Source: Candidatus Neomarinimicrobiota bacterium
GTDB lineage: Bacteria > Fidelibacterota > JAANXI01
Direction of reading: 5' to 3'
Assembly: GCA_021734025.1 (NCBI GenBank)
Contig: JAIPJS010000016.1
Coordinates: 1 to 64,000 of the forward strand
DNA: 64,000 nucleotides
Shown here piece by piece: positions 9,392 through 18,894 of this stretch. Every line of letters begins with the position of its first letter. Positions within the stretch are counted from its first letter, which is position 1. The notes below the pieces were generated by a model. That model saw only the letters and a list, made by a program, of their open reading frames with translations, did not search any database and was not told where the DNA came from. Position numbers and translations under genes: made by a program.

Positions 9392-9635
9392 AATATACTC
9401 CTGTTAGTTTCAAGGCTTATTTTTTCCGTTTTCGGGATTGATATAGCTGATATGCTCCGGGGCCTTCTTCCGGGACAACAGGGCAAAAATCTAACTCCAC
9501 TCTCATTAATGATGTGGTCCATCTGCTGCCCGATAATCTTCCTTTATCTGTGGAAGCACGATTACACCTCACCCTAATACCCCAATGTGACGAAGTAGCC
9601 CTTAGTGTAGTTTGGTCACTTACATTAGGAGTAAT

Positions 9636-10637
9636 TTATTGAGTCTCCTCCAAAATCCGGTCAATAGTGCCCTGATCCGCGTCCACCTGACCGACCGGCT
9701 TGAGACGCGGCAGCAGCGTCGCCCAGTTAGGATCTTTGGCAAAGATTTCCTTAAAAAGGGGGATTGCCTCGTCTACCCGGTCGTTATTCACCAGTGAAAC
9801 CGCATGCCAGAACTTCATCTCCAGATTGTCCGGCGCCATCTTTTCCGCCTTACCATACTGTTTGAGCGCCTCCTCAACGTTGTGTTCTTCCAGCGCCAGA
9901 TCGCCCTTGTTCATATGCACGTATGCTCTGTGTAGTTGTATGAGACGTTCCAGCTCCTGCACCGGATTCGGATGATCCTCCACCCGTAACTCCATCTTGG
10001 TGTCCGCCCAGACAGGGCCGGTCGACTCGGTATTCACTATCAGAATTGCAGCCGACTGTTTTCCCCGGATGTCGCCGCCGGCGTCCTGTGCGGCCTTGAG
10101 AGACGCCAGCATCCGTGCGGCCAAATCGCCCTCAGCAGTCTCGAACGCTTCGGACATAGCCGGCCAAACCTTGTCATTCAGCATCAGGTTGGCTTGAACG
10201 GAGTAGGTTGTTCCCTGGATGTGTCCGGCCTCCGGTATACAGTTTTCTCCGGTATGGGTGGCGATATTTCCGTCCACATCCAACATCGCCACCTGACGGA
10301 CGTCGCTATGTTCATCTGCAGTCACTAACGCCTTCAGGGCCTGTGATGCGCTTTTTCCACCTTCCATGAGATCCAGCCCCAAGGGGCCGTATGAAATATC
10401 CACCAGCGATTGAGTGGCCACGACACCAACGCCAGGTTTTGCCCACGGCACCACCGGTCCTACCGAAAACCAGTGGGACTGCACGGCGACACCCATTTCA
10501 TTATTGACTGTATCAACAGCAACAATGGAATAGGTCGCTACGGGGCGGCCCGTATGTTTTTCCGTCACCTGTTGCGCCATGAGTGAACCTCCCATTATAA
10601 ATACACACACTATGATAGCAATCATATTTCTTCGCAT
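9636..10637 (-). CDS. Secreted DUF1028 (Ntn-hydrolase-like) protein with C-terminal TPR
   Basis: A 333-residue protein. The start at MRRNMIAII is preceded by GAGGTGA; the longer upstream frame is not supported. The signal peptide ends at about SLMAQQ. Residues about 30-235 match the DUF1028 family (ATYSIVAVDTVNNEMGVAVQS, then VVATQSLVDISYGPLGLDLM), which has an N-terminal-nucleophile hydrolase-like fold; the first Thr or Ser after processing may be catalytic. Residues about 250-320 form a tetratricopeptide-like helical pair (AYVHMNKGDLALEEHNVEEA; GKAEKMAPDNLEMKFWHA). Activity unproven; a peptidase or amidase role is inferred from the fold only. Confidence 0.85.
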   Translation of the reverse strand: MRRNMIAIIVCVFIMGGSLMAQQVTEKHTGRPVATYSIVAVDTVNNEMGVAVQSHWFSVGPVVPWAKPGVGVVATQSLVDISYGPLGLDLMEGGKSASQALKALVTADEHSDVRQVAMLDVDGNIATHTGENCIPEAGHIQGTTYSVQANLMLNDKVWPAMSEAFETAEGDLAARMLASLKAAQDAGGDIRGKQSAAILIVNTESTGPVWADTKMELRVEDHPNPVQELERLIQLHRAYVHMNKGDLALEEHNVEEALKQYGKAEKMAPDNLEMKFWHAVSLVNNDRVDEAIPLFKEIFAKDPNWATLLPRLKPVGQVDADQGTIDRILEETQ

Positions 10638-10785
10638 GGTAGTCACCTCAGTAATAAGTTTGGATAAATGCTTACTATTCGATATTGCAATGTATACCCG
10701 AATCAAGATGAACGCAAGATATGGCCTGGTATCCCGTCCAATCTCTGCAAAAACCAGGTGGAATCGATACTGATTGTTCTGAGCA

Positions 10786-11517
10786 CTATTCGCGTGGAGC
10801 GAATATTCGTCGCAGCGCAAACGGTGAATAGTAGATATAAAACAATACCAGCGCCACAACCTCCAGCGACAGAATATACCACGGCCAGGGACCGAGTACA
10901 TCCAACAGAGAACCGGTCTCGGGCTTGTGGCAAATAAAAAGATAATTGCCACCGGTCAGCCAGTTAAACACCCCGATACACGCCGCATAGACATTGGTGA
11001 GGGCAAAAATTTTCCACACGGAAGAATGTGCTGGCCTGTATCGGTACACAAAGGTCATGTACAGGCTGGCAAAAATGATGGTGCCGTGTGACACAAAGAA
11101 CTGGAAAAATCTGAAGTGTGGAAAACCGTACGGGCCGATATCCGGCGTTACCAGGGCCTGAATCGCCCCTCCCAATCCCCAGAAAAATGTAATCTCGTAC
11201 AAAAGATAATTTCTGTTTATCAGCATGATCGCAGAAAGGACTACTGCCGCGCCACACAGATGCAATGGGAGCGCAGTCGCTACCGTCCAATCATTGTTTG
11301 CCAGCCGCCAGACGCTCAGCATCACCTCCTGGAATATCAAAAGACCCGCAATACCGTACCGTGCGAATTTATCTGCGGACTTCGTATCCCGAAAATAATT
11401 TCGTAATCGGAATAATCCGATATACAGGATCAACAATACCGCTATTGCAATCCAGTGGGAATAAGAAAACGCAATAAACGGATTTCCGGAATAATCGGTC
11501 GCAAAATACGGCCACAT
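10786..11517 (-). CDS. TIGR02206/YwaF-family integral membrane protein
   Basis: A 243-residue protein from the ATG at 11517; a TTG four codons earlier is possible. It has seven or more hydrophobic helices. It carries the family hallmarks ALPLHLCGAAVVL and FWGLGGAIQALVTPDI, plus a late GGNYLFICHKPETGSLLD loop. Members of TIGR02206 are uncharacterised inner-membrane proteins of bacilli and many other phyla. No strong ribosome binding site precedes either start. It is not in an obvious operon, being about 150 bases upstream of the DUF1028 gene. Confidence 0.82.
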   Translation of the reverse strand: MWPYFATDYSGNPFIAFSYSHWIAIAVLLILYIGLFRLRNYFRDTKSADKFARYGIAGLLIFQEVMLSVWRLANNDWTVATALPLHLCGAAVVLSAIMLINRNYLLYEITFFWGLGGAIQALVTPDIGPYGFPHFRFFQFFVSHGTIIFASLYMTFVYRYRPAHSSVWKIFALTNVYAACIGVFNWLTGGNYLFICHKPETGSLLDVLGPWPWYILSLEVVALVLFYIYYSPFALRRIFAPRE

Positions 11518-11726
11518 AATCGTTCTCAATATTTAGCGTTCGCGGAGAAGACGTGCAAAATTAAATATCTCTAATCTAGTTCTTCTGGCCGGAAAAACAA
11601 ACAAGAATAGGGATTGGGATAGATATACCCGAATTGTACATTAAACACAGCCAAAGCCTTCCCAGAGAAGGTGAATTGCGTGTGGGTTCAACATGCGCGG
11701 GTAACCCGGAACCGGATACGGAAATA

Positions 11727-12818
11727 ATGGCCGCAAGACGATCCGCCCTTACAACAATGGCCAGGCTCACCATGCTGGTCAAAAATTATTGGAAATATGG
11801 TCGGTACGGCTTCGCAATCCTTGCAATACTTTTAATTCCACCACTCCTGGCTTTTACGCGAATAACGCTGCTCATGGATTATCTGTTTTTTCCGATCCTC
11901 TGGAATATCCGTGTTCGGGAGCCCGTATTTATCATGGGGCATCCCCGCAGCGGGTCGACTTTTTTTCAGAAGCAGATTTATCAGGCCGATCGCGCGGCAA
12001 TGTTTACCACGTGGGAGATGCTTTTTCCTTCGTTGACAGTCCGCATGATTCTCCGCCCCATTATTACCGGACTCAAAGCAGCTGGCGTCGATATCTTGCA
12101 GACAAATGACTTCGGCCACCAGATAAAACTGGACGGTGTGGAAGAACAGGAAGCGCTGTTTCTGCATCGATTGGATTCCGAAATGCTGCATATCCTCTGT
12201 CCGTGGCTCATTTTGGATGATGAGACGGCAAATGACGGCTTTCGCTTCGGCTGGGAAGATATGATTCCCTCCGATAATTCGGTGCGGCTCCTCCGGGAAT
12301 TTCTTAAGCGACAGATCTACTACATTGGCCATCCGACTGTAATTGCAAAGTTGAATCCATCCGTCTTTCGCTTGCAGACGATTCTCGAAGAATTCCCGGA
12401 CGCCAGAATCGTATATTTGGTGCGAAAACCGGAAGACTCAATTCGTTCCTTTCTGTCGTTTCAGCACAAATTTGTCCGCCGGCTCCTAACCCCGGAAGAA
12501 CAGGCCGCCTACTTCCGTCATAAATATAAGTGGAGTCTGGCGTTGTACCGGTACTTTGAATACAGTAAGGAAACGATTCCGGAGCCACAGCTCCTGACAA
12601 TTACTTTTACTGATCTGATTCAGGACACAGCAGGCGTATTACACAATTTTTTCCGCTTTACCGATATTGCCCCTGCTCCCGATTATTGGAAAACGCTGAG
12701 TATTCGGCTGCAGAAACATACGAAGGGTCATACTAATCAGCCGATTTCGGAGTTCGGTCTGCGGTCACAAACGATAGAGGATGATGTGGGATTTCTGAAG
12801 ACGGAATATGATCTCTGA
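11727..12818 (+). CDS. Membrane-anchored sulfotransferase family protein
   Basis: A PAPS-dependent sulfotransferase. The 5'-phosphosulfate loop is IMGHPRSGSTFFQ and the 3'-phosphate-binding segment is ARIVYLVRKPEDSIRSF. An N-terminal hydrophobic helix (YGFAILAILLIPPLLAF) suggests a type-II membrane anchor. The start is uncertain: the ATG at 11727 follows GGAAATA, other ATGs lie at 11757 and 11772, and the frame is open to 11634. Substrate unknown: lipids, polysaccharide and small molecules are all possible. It stands alone, diverging from the membrane-protein gene on its left. Confidence 0.82.
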   Translation: MAARRSALTTMARLTMLVKNYWKYGRYGFAILAILLIPPLLAFTRITLLMDYLFFPILWNIRVREPVFIMGHPRSGSTFFQKQIYQADRAAMFTTWEMLFPSLTVRMILRPIITGLKAAGVDILQTNDFGHQIKLDGVEEQEALFLHRLDSEMLHILCPWLILDDETANDGFRFGWEDMIPSDNSVRLLREFLKRQIYYIGHPTVIAKLNPSVFRLQTILEEFPDARIVYLVRKPEDSIRSFLSFQHKFVRRLLTPEEQAAYFRHKYKWSLALYRYFEYSKETIPEPQLLTITFTDLIQDTAGVLHNFFRFTDIAPAPDYWKTLSIRLQKHTKGHTNQPISEFGLRSQTIEDDVGFLKTEYDL

Positions 12819-12934
12819 AAGGGGATCGCCGGCACCGATAAAAGTCCATGGGATCGAGTTTGATTCAACTTGAATCGAAGATCGTTTGGGCTTATAATTT
12901 GTCCAACAGATTTGCGTATATCTCTCATCTTCTG

Positions 12935-12970
12935 TATGCGGGCTTTTCCGGAGGGAGAAAAGCCCGCATA
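12935..12970. repeat. Perfect 14-bp inverted repeat upstream of the GH43 gene
   Basis: Arms TATGCGGGCTTTTC and GAAAAGCCCGCATA pair perfectly around the 8-base loop CGGAGGGA. It lies between the sulfotransferase stop and the GH43 start. No T tract follows on either strand, so it is not a textbook terminator. The purine-rich loop resembles a ribosome binding site. It could be a terminator, an RNA-stability element or an operator. Confidence 0.6.
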
Positions 12971-13027
12971 AGGATTCCATCCACGACAGACAGTCTTAAA
13001 TAAGACTATCAACAAAAGGACTATCTT

Positions 13028-15139
13028 ATGGAAAGCAACCGCCACCCACACATTATTTTCGGACTGCTCTGCATCCTGATTATCGTCGTAATGTTACCAG
13101 TTTTATCGACTGCCCGGGAAACCACCTGGACGGCCGACAACGGGAACGGCACCTATACCAACCCGCTCTTTTATGAGGAATTCTCCGATCCGGATATGAT
13201 ACGCGTCGGTAACGACTACTATCTGACCGGCACCACCATGCACACCATGCCCGGTCTCCCGGTACTCCATTCCAAAGATTTGGTGAACTGGGAATTCGTC
13301 AGTTACGCCGTGGACCGGCTGAACATGGGACCGGAATACCGCCTGGAAGACGGTCGGGATGCCTACGGCCAAGGCATCTGGGCGCCCAGTTTCCGGCATC
13401 ATGACGGAACATTCTATATTTTTTCCAACGTCAACGGGCATAACACTCAGGTCTTCACTGCCACCGATCCGGCCGGACCATGGGAGCACCATACAATGGA
13501 CATCGCCCTGCATGACCTTTCGGTGCTTTTTGACGAAGATGGCACCATCCGGGTCGTCTGGGGATACGACGACGTGCACTACGCCGAACTTAATGAATCG
13601 CTGACCGACACCATCCCAGGCTCCACGCAGATTATCGTTCCCGCAGGCAGCGGCGCCGGCGAGGGTTGCCATTTCTACAAAATCGATGGCACCTACTACA
13701 TCACGAACACCAATTACGATCCGGTCTGCTACCAGGTGACGCTGCGATCCGAAAATCCCACCGGTCCGTACGAAATCCAGGTCACCAGCGCCGAGGAAAA
13801 CCTCGGCATCGGGACCGGATGGCGGCTGTTCGATACCCGTAACGGTCCGCCGTTTGACCTGATTCCACCACGAGAGAACTTCGTTGGCCGGATACCCATG
13901 CATCAGGGAGGTATTGTGCAGGTACAGTCCGGCGAATGGTGGGGCTACTCCATGATGGACCACAACTCCATCGGGCGCCTGCTGACACTGTCCCCCGTCA
14001 CCTGGAAGGATGGCTGGCCGTACTTCGGTCTGGAGGGTAACCTGAAGCGCTCACCCCGGACCTGGATCAAACCAAACACCGGCGTCACGCCTGAGGAACC
14101 GCACGCACCCTATAAACGCAGCGATGACTTCTCCGGTAATGAACTTCAACCCATCTGGCAATGGAATCATGTGCCGGTGGACGAAAAATGGTCACTAACG
14201 GACCGGGACGGCTATCTCCGGTTGCACAGCATGCCTGCCGCAACCTTTTGGCGTGCCCGAAACTCACTGACCCAGCGCGGCATCGGGCCGGAGTCAATTG
14301 CGACAACGGAAATTGACCTGCGCGGTCTGCAAGACGGCGACATCACCGGGCTGGCATTGCTGAATCTGCCATACGCATGGATCGGTGTGGCCAAAGAAGG
14401 CAACACTATGGAAGTCCGGCAGTACGATCAGCAGTCCCAGGAAATCTATAGCCGTGCTATCGAAAGCGACAAGATCTGGGTACGGGCGCATTGCAACTTT
14501 GACACTGAAATCGCCACCTTCAGCTATAGTACGGACGGCAAAAATTTTGCAGATTTGGGCGTGGAATTTACCATGGTCTTCCAGCTGCGTACCTTTCAGG
14601 GCGTTCGGTATACGTTGTTCAATTACAATGTGAATGGCACCGAAGGCGGGTACGCCGACTTTAACGACTTCCGGGTGGACGAACCGCGGCCGCTCGGACT
14701 CACGCGGCCTATCCCCTACGGGAAGACCATCGAACTTACCAGTCTGGCGGACAGTACTGTGCTGGTGAACTGGAAGGGCTTTGTCCGGCCGGTGCAACCC
14801 ACCAGCCCGTTTGCGGAGGATCGAGCCAGCCAGTTCAAAGTCATCAACCGGGAGAATGGCCGGGTTGCTCTGCAGTCAGTGGTGGACGGGCGGTATGTCA
14901 CGGTTATCAATTTTGGCGAAATGGCGGAGGTACGGCTGAAAAAGGAAATGCAGGGAAACGCCTCCACCTTCCAGTGGCAGGATATGCTCCGTGGTGACCT
15001 GATGCTCATGTCCCTGAAAACGCACAAATACCTGTTCGCCGATCCGTACGCGGAAAGCCTCTCCTCCGCCGACGCGGAAGGCGCCCGACCGGATCGCAAA
15101 GGCGGGGCCTGTTTTTCCTGGGAAGTGGTGAGTGAGTGA
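13028..15139 (+). CDS. Secreted glycoside hydrolase family 43 enzyme with C-terminal accessory domains
   Basis: A 703-residue enzyme with an N-terminal signal or anchor (FGLLCILIIVVMLPVLS). The five-bladed GH43 propeller spans about 35-340 with the expected acids: base D54 (EFSDPDMIRV), pKa modulator D163 (LHDLSVLFDEDG) and acid E212 (GAGEGCHFYKI). A beta-sandwich of the GH43 C-terminal type follows (about 370-560, FSGNELQPIWQWNH). Residues about 570-703 look like a beta-trefoil/fascin-like module (RVALQSVVDGRYVTV; LMSLKTHKYLFADP). Likely a beta-xylosidase or arabinofuranosidase acting on plant or algal polysaccharide. AAAGGA precedes the ATG. It is a stand-alone gene, not in a visible polysaccharide-utilisation locus. 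Confidence 0.88.
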   Translation: MESNRHPHIIFGLLCILIIVVMLPVLSTARETTWTADNGNGTYTNPLFYEEFSDPDMIRVGNDYYLTGTTMHTMPGLPVLHSKDLVNWEFVSYAVDRLNMGPEYRLEDGRDAYGQGIWAPSFRHHDGTFYIFSNVNGHNTQVFTATDPAGPWEHHTMDIALHDLSVLFDEDGTIRVVWGYDDVHYAELNESLTDTIPGSTQIIVPAGSGAGEGCHFYKIDGTYYITNTNYDPVCYQVTLRSENPTGPYEIQVTSAEENLGIGTGWRLFDTRNGPPFDLIPPRENFVGRIPMHQGGIVQVQSGEWWGYSMMDHNSIGRLLTLSPVTWKDGWPYFGLEGNLKRSPRTWIKPNTGVTPEEPHAPYKRSDDFSGNELQPIWQWNHVPVDEKWSLTDRDGYLRLHSMPAATFWRARNSLTQRGIGPESIATTEIDLRGLQDGDITGLALLNLPYAWIGVAKEGNTMEVRQYDQQSQEIYSRAIESDKIWVRAHCNFDTEIATFSYSTDGKNFADLGVEFTMVFQLRTFQGVRYTLFNYNVNGTEGGYADFNDFRVDEPRPLGLTRPIPYGKTIELTSLADSTVLVNWKGFVRPVQPTSPFAEDRASQFKVINRENGRVALQSVVDGRYVTVINFGEMAEVRLKKEMQGNASTFQWQDMLRGDLMLMSLKTHKYLFADPYAESLSSADAEGARPDRKGGACFSWEVVSE

Positions 15140-15373
15140 CCCTGGAGGCACAAATAGAGATATTCGCGATCCGTTCGGGGACTAGCACCCCAGGTAATCA
15201 TTGGAATTATTTCTTGATTAACCATCAATATTAAGTTATTTACGGGCAGGAGGAGGAACAGGTTTCATCTCACAGCGTTATTACTTGGGAGTGTTCTGGT
15301 AATCCTCTCTGATTGAAAACGAAACTAAGAACCTGTCCGGCTCAGGCCGCGACAATATTTCAGGCAAGATATA

Positions 15374-17176
15374 ATGGCAACTGCACAACATACATTTCAT
15401 ATCCCGGTGATGGGTATCGGGTATACTATTGACAGTCCGGCCAGGGTGGCCATGTACGGCATTACATCGGTGATTTCCCTGGTGGATGATATTCTAATTG
15501 AAAAAATGCGCGAATATCATTCGAAAAAACGGAATAAAAAATTTCGACCGATTTCAAACAAGGTTAATGATTTCCGGGCCAAACGCATCACGGCATACCT
15601 TGATCTGATGGATGAGGTTGTCGACGAAAAATTCGAGGAGTTAAAGGAATCCGCCCAAAATCGGGGCGACGAAATTAAAAAATACCTGCAGATGCTCCCG
15701 GATCAATCCGCTCTCAAGACCAAATTCAGCGAACTAACAGAAGAGTACGATATCGGCAAGGCGTGGAACTGGCTCAAAGATCACATCACCCCCGGTAAAA
15801 TCGACGTCAATATTATGACCAAGCTGGATCGTCCGAATTACAAGGGTAAAGAAAAACTGTCCAGTGAATATTCGGACGCTCACGCCGCGCTCCGGGGATT
15901 TGCGAAAAGCACGCTGGATGCGTCGGTCGTCCTTTCCGCTGGAATGAATCCACGGCTCTACGGCTACATGCAGGAATTCCCGGACTTTTATCCCGATGAA
16001 TCCGGAAACCTGAAAAAGCGCATTATCCTGAAAGTCAGCGATTATCGGTCGGCGCTTATCCAGGGAAAATATCTGGCCAAGAAAGGATTGTGGGTTTCCG
16101 AGTACCGAGTTGAATCCGGACTGAACTGCGGCGGACACGCCTTTGCCACCGATGGATACCTGATGGGGCCGATTTTGGAAGAATTCAAAAATAAGAGGAC
16201 TGAACTCCGCGAAACAGTCCACGCTCTGTACTGCGATGCCCTGGAGAAAAGAGGCAACTCCGTACCGGAAACACCTCACGAGGTACGCATCACAGCCCAG
16301 GGTGGTGTCGGCACAGCTGGCGAGCACCAGTTTCTGCAAGACCAGTACGGCGTCGATTCCGTGGGGTGGGGCACGCCATTTCTACTCGTCCCTGAAGCGG
16401 TAAATATCGATACAAACACCATGCACCTTCTCGAAAATGCAGAGGAAGACGACCTCTATCTCAGCGACATTTCTCCGCTCGGCGTACCGTTTAACAGCGT
16501 GCGGGGTAATACCAAAGATATTGAAAAGGAAGACAGGATAGCTGCGGGCCGGCCAGGTAGCCCCTGTCCAAAAAAATACGTCTCCCTGAGTACCGAATTC
16601 ACTGAGAAGCCGATCTGTAAAGCCTCGCGACAATACCAATACCTGAAGCTGCAGGAATTGGAGGAAGAGAACCTCGAGCCGACAGAGTATGATAAGACCT
16701 ACGACTCGATTGTAGAAAAATCTTGCATCTGTGTGGGGCTCGGAACGGCCGCACTGCTCGCCAATAACCTGGATACCCGCATTGAAGGCGAAGGCGTTTC
16801 GATCTGTCCCGGGCCGAATATGGCGTACTTCAGCGAAGAAGTCCCTTTGCAGACAATGGTGAATCACATCTATGGAAAAAGCGATATATTGAGCAGAAAA
16901 GACCGTCCGCATATGTTTCTGAAGGAGTTGGGGCTTTACGTGGATTATCTGAAAACCCAGCTCGCCGACAATGCTGATTCTATGGATGAAAAGCAGCAGA
17001 AATACCTGGAGTCATTCCGGGACAACCTCCTGGACGGAATTGACTACTACCGGAATCTGTTCGGACAGGCCGATTTCCCACAAAATAACGGGGCCGCAAC
17101 TATCTTTGACGGACTGGATTCCTTTGAGGAAGAGTTGAAAACGCTGCCCATTCAACAGTTTGCTCCAGCTGAGTAA
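15374..17176 (+). CDS. Conserved 600-residue protein of unknown function with NMO-like TIM-barrel motifs
   Basis: No firm family is recognised. Several pieces resemble FMN-dependent TIM barrels of the nitronate monooxygenase/IMPDH type: N-terminal IPVMGIGYTIDSPARVAMYG (11-30), ESGLNCGGHAF (247-257) where NMO has AGGH, and the phosphate-loop-like AQGGVGTAGEHQFL ... VDSVGWGTPFL (308-337). The second half adds cysteines at 398, 415, 451, 453 and 478 (GSPCPKKY, KPICKAS, KSCICVGLG, SICPGPNM) that could bind a metal or cluster. A helical insert lies at about 60-140. No signal peptide, so probably cytoplasmic. Weak AGGCAAGA site. Stand-alone gene with gaps of 234 and 368 bases. The fold call is inference. 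Confidence 0.7.
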   Translation: MATAQHTFHIPVMGIGYTIDSPARVAMYGITSVISLVDDILIEKMREYHSKKRNKKFRPISNKVNDFRAKRITAYLDLMDEVVDEKFEELKESAQNRGDEIKKYLQMLPDQSALKTKFSELTEEYDIGKAWNWLKDHITPGKIDVNIMTKLDRPNYKGKEKLSSEYSDAHAALRGFAKSTLDASVVLSAGMNPRLYGYMQEFPDFYPDESGNLKKRIILKVSDYRSALIQGKYLAKKGLWVSEYRVESGLNCGGHAFATDGYLMGPILEEFKNKRTELRETVHALYCDALEKRGNSVPETPHEVRITAQGGVGTAGEHQFLQDQYGVDSVGWGTPFLLVPEAVNIDTNTMHLLENAEEDDLYLSDISPLGVPFNSVRGNTKDIEKEDRIAAGRPGSPCPKKYVSLSTEFTEKPICKASRQYQYLKLQELEEENLEPTEYDKTYDSIVEKSCICVGLGTAALLANNLDTRIEGEGVSICPGPNMAYFSEEVPLQTMVNHIYGKSDILSRKDRPHMFLKELGLYVDYLKTQLADNADSMDEKQQKYLESFRDNLLDGIDYYRNLFGQADFPQNNGAATIFDGLDSFEEELKTLPIQQFAPAE

Positions 17177-17544
17177 CTCAGTATAGCATTCAAAATCCGG
17201 GTATCAGTAATTCTTGCCCGTAATTTTTTAAATTGTGGTGATCCTCTGTTTCAGCACCTATTTGCGTTCTATATATTCCTGATTTAAAAAACTAAATCTC
17301 TACAAAATTTCTGCGTATAATCTCACGCTTTTTAAAAACCAGATAGGATATGATCGGTTCCCAGCACATGTTATATATAATGAGATTACCGGGTGAAACA
17401 AGATAAGAAGATGTTATAATACGACATCAGAGAATACAACTAAGACTTAGACATGCGAAACAGTTGGGTGAGAATGAGCCGTGTAGAATCTTTGCAGATG
17501 CAATTTACCCAACTTAAAAAAGACAGAACGAAACACGAGGTCGA
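17177..17544. other. Intergenic region upstream of the efflux operon with a possible coupled leader ORF
   Basis: A 368-base AT-rich stretch. A TATAAT hexamer occurs near 17416, but I could not pair it with a -35 box. At 17474-17548 a 24-codon frame starts with ATG behind GGGTGAGA. It stops in a TGA overlapping the ATG of the membrane fusion protein gene, which would allow translational coupling. It may be a leader or a remnant of a lost gene. No RNA gene seen. Confidence 0.35.
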
Positions 17545-18888
17545 ATGAAAACACAGTACACGAAAAAATTCCAAACCACGGTTGCTTTCCTTCTCGGGCT
17601 CATAGTTACAGGCATGATATTCCAGACTTGCTCGACGGACGGCGCCAGTAATAATACACAACAGCGTAACGCCAACCGTCTTATCCCCGCCGTAGAGGCT
17701 GTTCAGGCTCGCAGCGGCGCATTGCCGTTGACCGAACGTCTTACCGGAGTCGTGCGCGCAGTGAACCAGGTTGCGATTTATCCCGAAGTCAGTGCTGTCA
17801 TCACCGAGGTCTTCGTGAAAAACGGGAGTATCGTCGTGAAAGGCGCCCCGCTTGTCCGGCTCCGGGATTCCGAATTCCAGGAGCGGCTGAAGCAGGCCAG
17901 CGCAAATTACCGAATTGCCCAGGCACAGATCAAACAAGCAGAAGCGAGGCTCCAGGAAGTGAATGCAGAGCTTCGGCGGACCCAATCCTTGGCAGAGAAG
18001 GGATTGGCCAGCGATGTCGAATTAGAGCAGGTGCAGACACGCGCCGTCTCTGCAGAAGCGGACCTTGATCTGGCGAGAGCGCGGGTGGAACAGGCACAGG
18101 CAACAGTGGATGAGCGGCAGGAATCATTGTCTCAAACCGTAATCCGGGCGCCAATTACCGGCTCCGTTGGCGATCGGAACGCAGAAGTCGGGATGTTGGT
18201 CGGTGGCAACACGAGACTCTTCACGCTCGGTCAACTTGACAGCGTCCGGATTGAAATCGTGCTGACGGATCGGATGCTGAACTATATTGAGGAGGGCCAA
18301 CGGGCGGAAATCAGGTCGCAAACGCTGTCCCGTGTAGTCTCTGCACCACTATCACGCATTTCACCATTCTTGCATCCGGTTACTCACAGTACCGATGCCG
18401 AAATCGATATATCAAATAAAGATAGGCGCCTCAAACCGGGTATGTTTGTTACCGTGGATGTCTATTACGGTGAGAGCGATGAAGCCACGCTCGTCCCAAT
18501 GAGTGCGCTCTACGAGCATCCATCCACGGGTGTGACCGGTGTGTATGTGAGTTCCGCGGACCTGGATGTGGATGTAGCCGGAAGCATCAACTCAGACAAT
18601 GATATAACCCTGACCGAACCGCTCGACTTCGAGTTCGTCCCGGTTGATGTAGTCGCCCGGGGTCGCATGGAAGCCGGCATACGAGGCGTGGAGCCTGAGA
18701 ACTGGATTATCACGCTGGGCCAGGATCTGCTAGACGGCGAGTCCGGCAAAGCCCGAGCCCGCCCGGTACAGTGGAATTGGGTTGAAGAACTTCAGCTCGT
18801 CCAGCGACAGGATCTGCTGGATGACATCATGAGACAACGGTTCGGCTCCGATACCCTCAACAACATCCAATCTGTCAATACGGAATAA
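17545..18888 (+). CDS. RND efflux periplasmic adaptor (membrane fusion protein)
   Basis: A 447-residue HlyD/AcrA-type adaptor linking an RND pump to an outer-membrane channel. It has an N-terminal hydrophobic signal ending MIFQTCSTDG; Cys29 may be lipidated, though the lipobox is loose. It continues with a lipoyl half-motif (AIYPEVSAVITEVFVKNGSIV), a long coiled-coil hairpin (about 105-200, rich in Ala/Gln/Glu), the second lipoyl half (TVIRAPITGSVGDRNAEVG) and a beta-barrel domain (LKPGMFVTVDVYYG). It ends six bases before the pump gene, so the two are one operon. No TolC-like gene is adjacent. Confidence 0.92.
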   Translation: MKTQYTKKFQTTVAFLLGLIVTGMIFQTCSTDGASNNTQQRNANRLIPAVEAVQARSGALPLTERLTGVVRAVNQVAIYPEVSAVITEVFVKNGSIVVKGAPLVRLRDSEFQERLKQASANYRIAQAQIKQAEARLQEVNAELRRTQSLAEKGLASDVELEQVQTRAVSAEADLDLARARVEQAQATVDERQESLSQTVIRAPITGSVGDRNAEVGMLVGGNTRLFTLGQLDSVRIEIVLTDRMLNYIEEGQRAEIRSQTLSRVVSAPLSRISPFLHPVTHSTDAEIDISNKDRRLKPGMFVTVDVYYGESDEATLVPMSALYEHPSTGVTGVYVSSADLDVDVAGSINSDNDITLTEPLDFEFVPVDVVARGRMEAGIRGVEPENWIITLGQDLLDGESGKARARPVQWNWVEELQLVQRQDLLDDIMRQRFGSDTLNNIQSVNTE

Positions 18889-18894
18889 CTCCGG

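Noticed and set aside
13103-13963. 286-codon frame antisense to the GH43 gene
   Set aside because: A shadow of GC-rich codons in the real gene; no start signal or motif.
17416-17421. TATAAT hexamer as a promoter for the efflux operon
   Set aside because: No partner -35 at 16-18 bases and the region is AT-rich, so the hexamer alone is not evidence.
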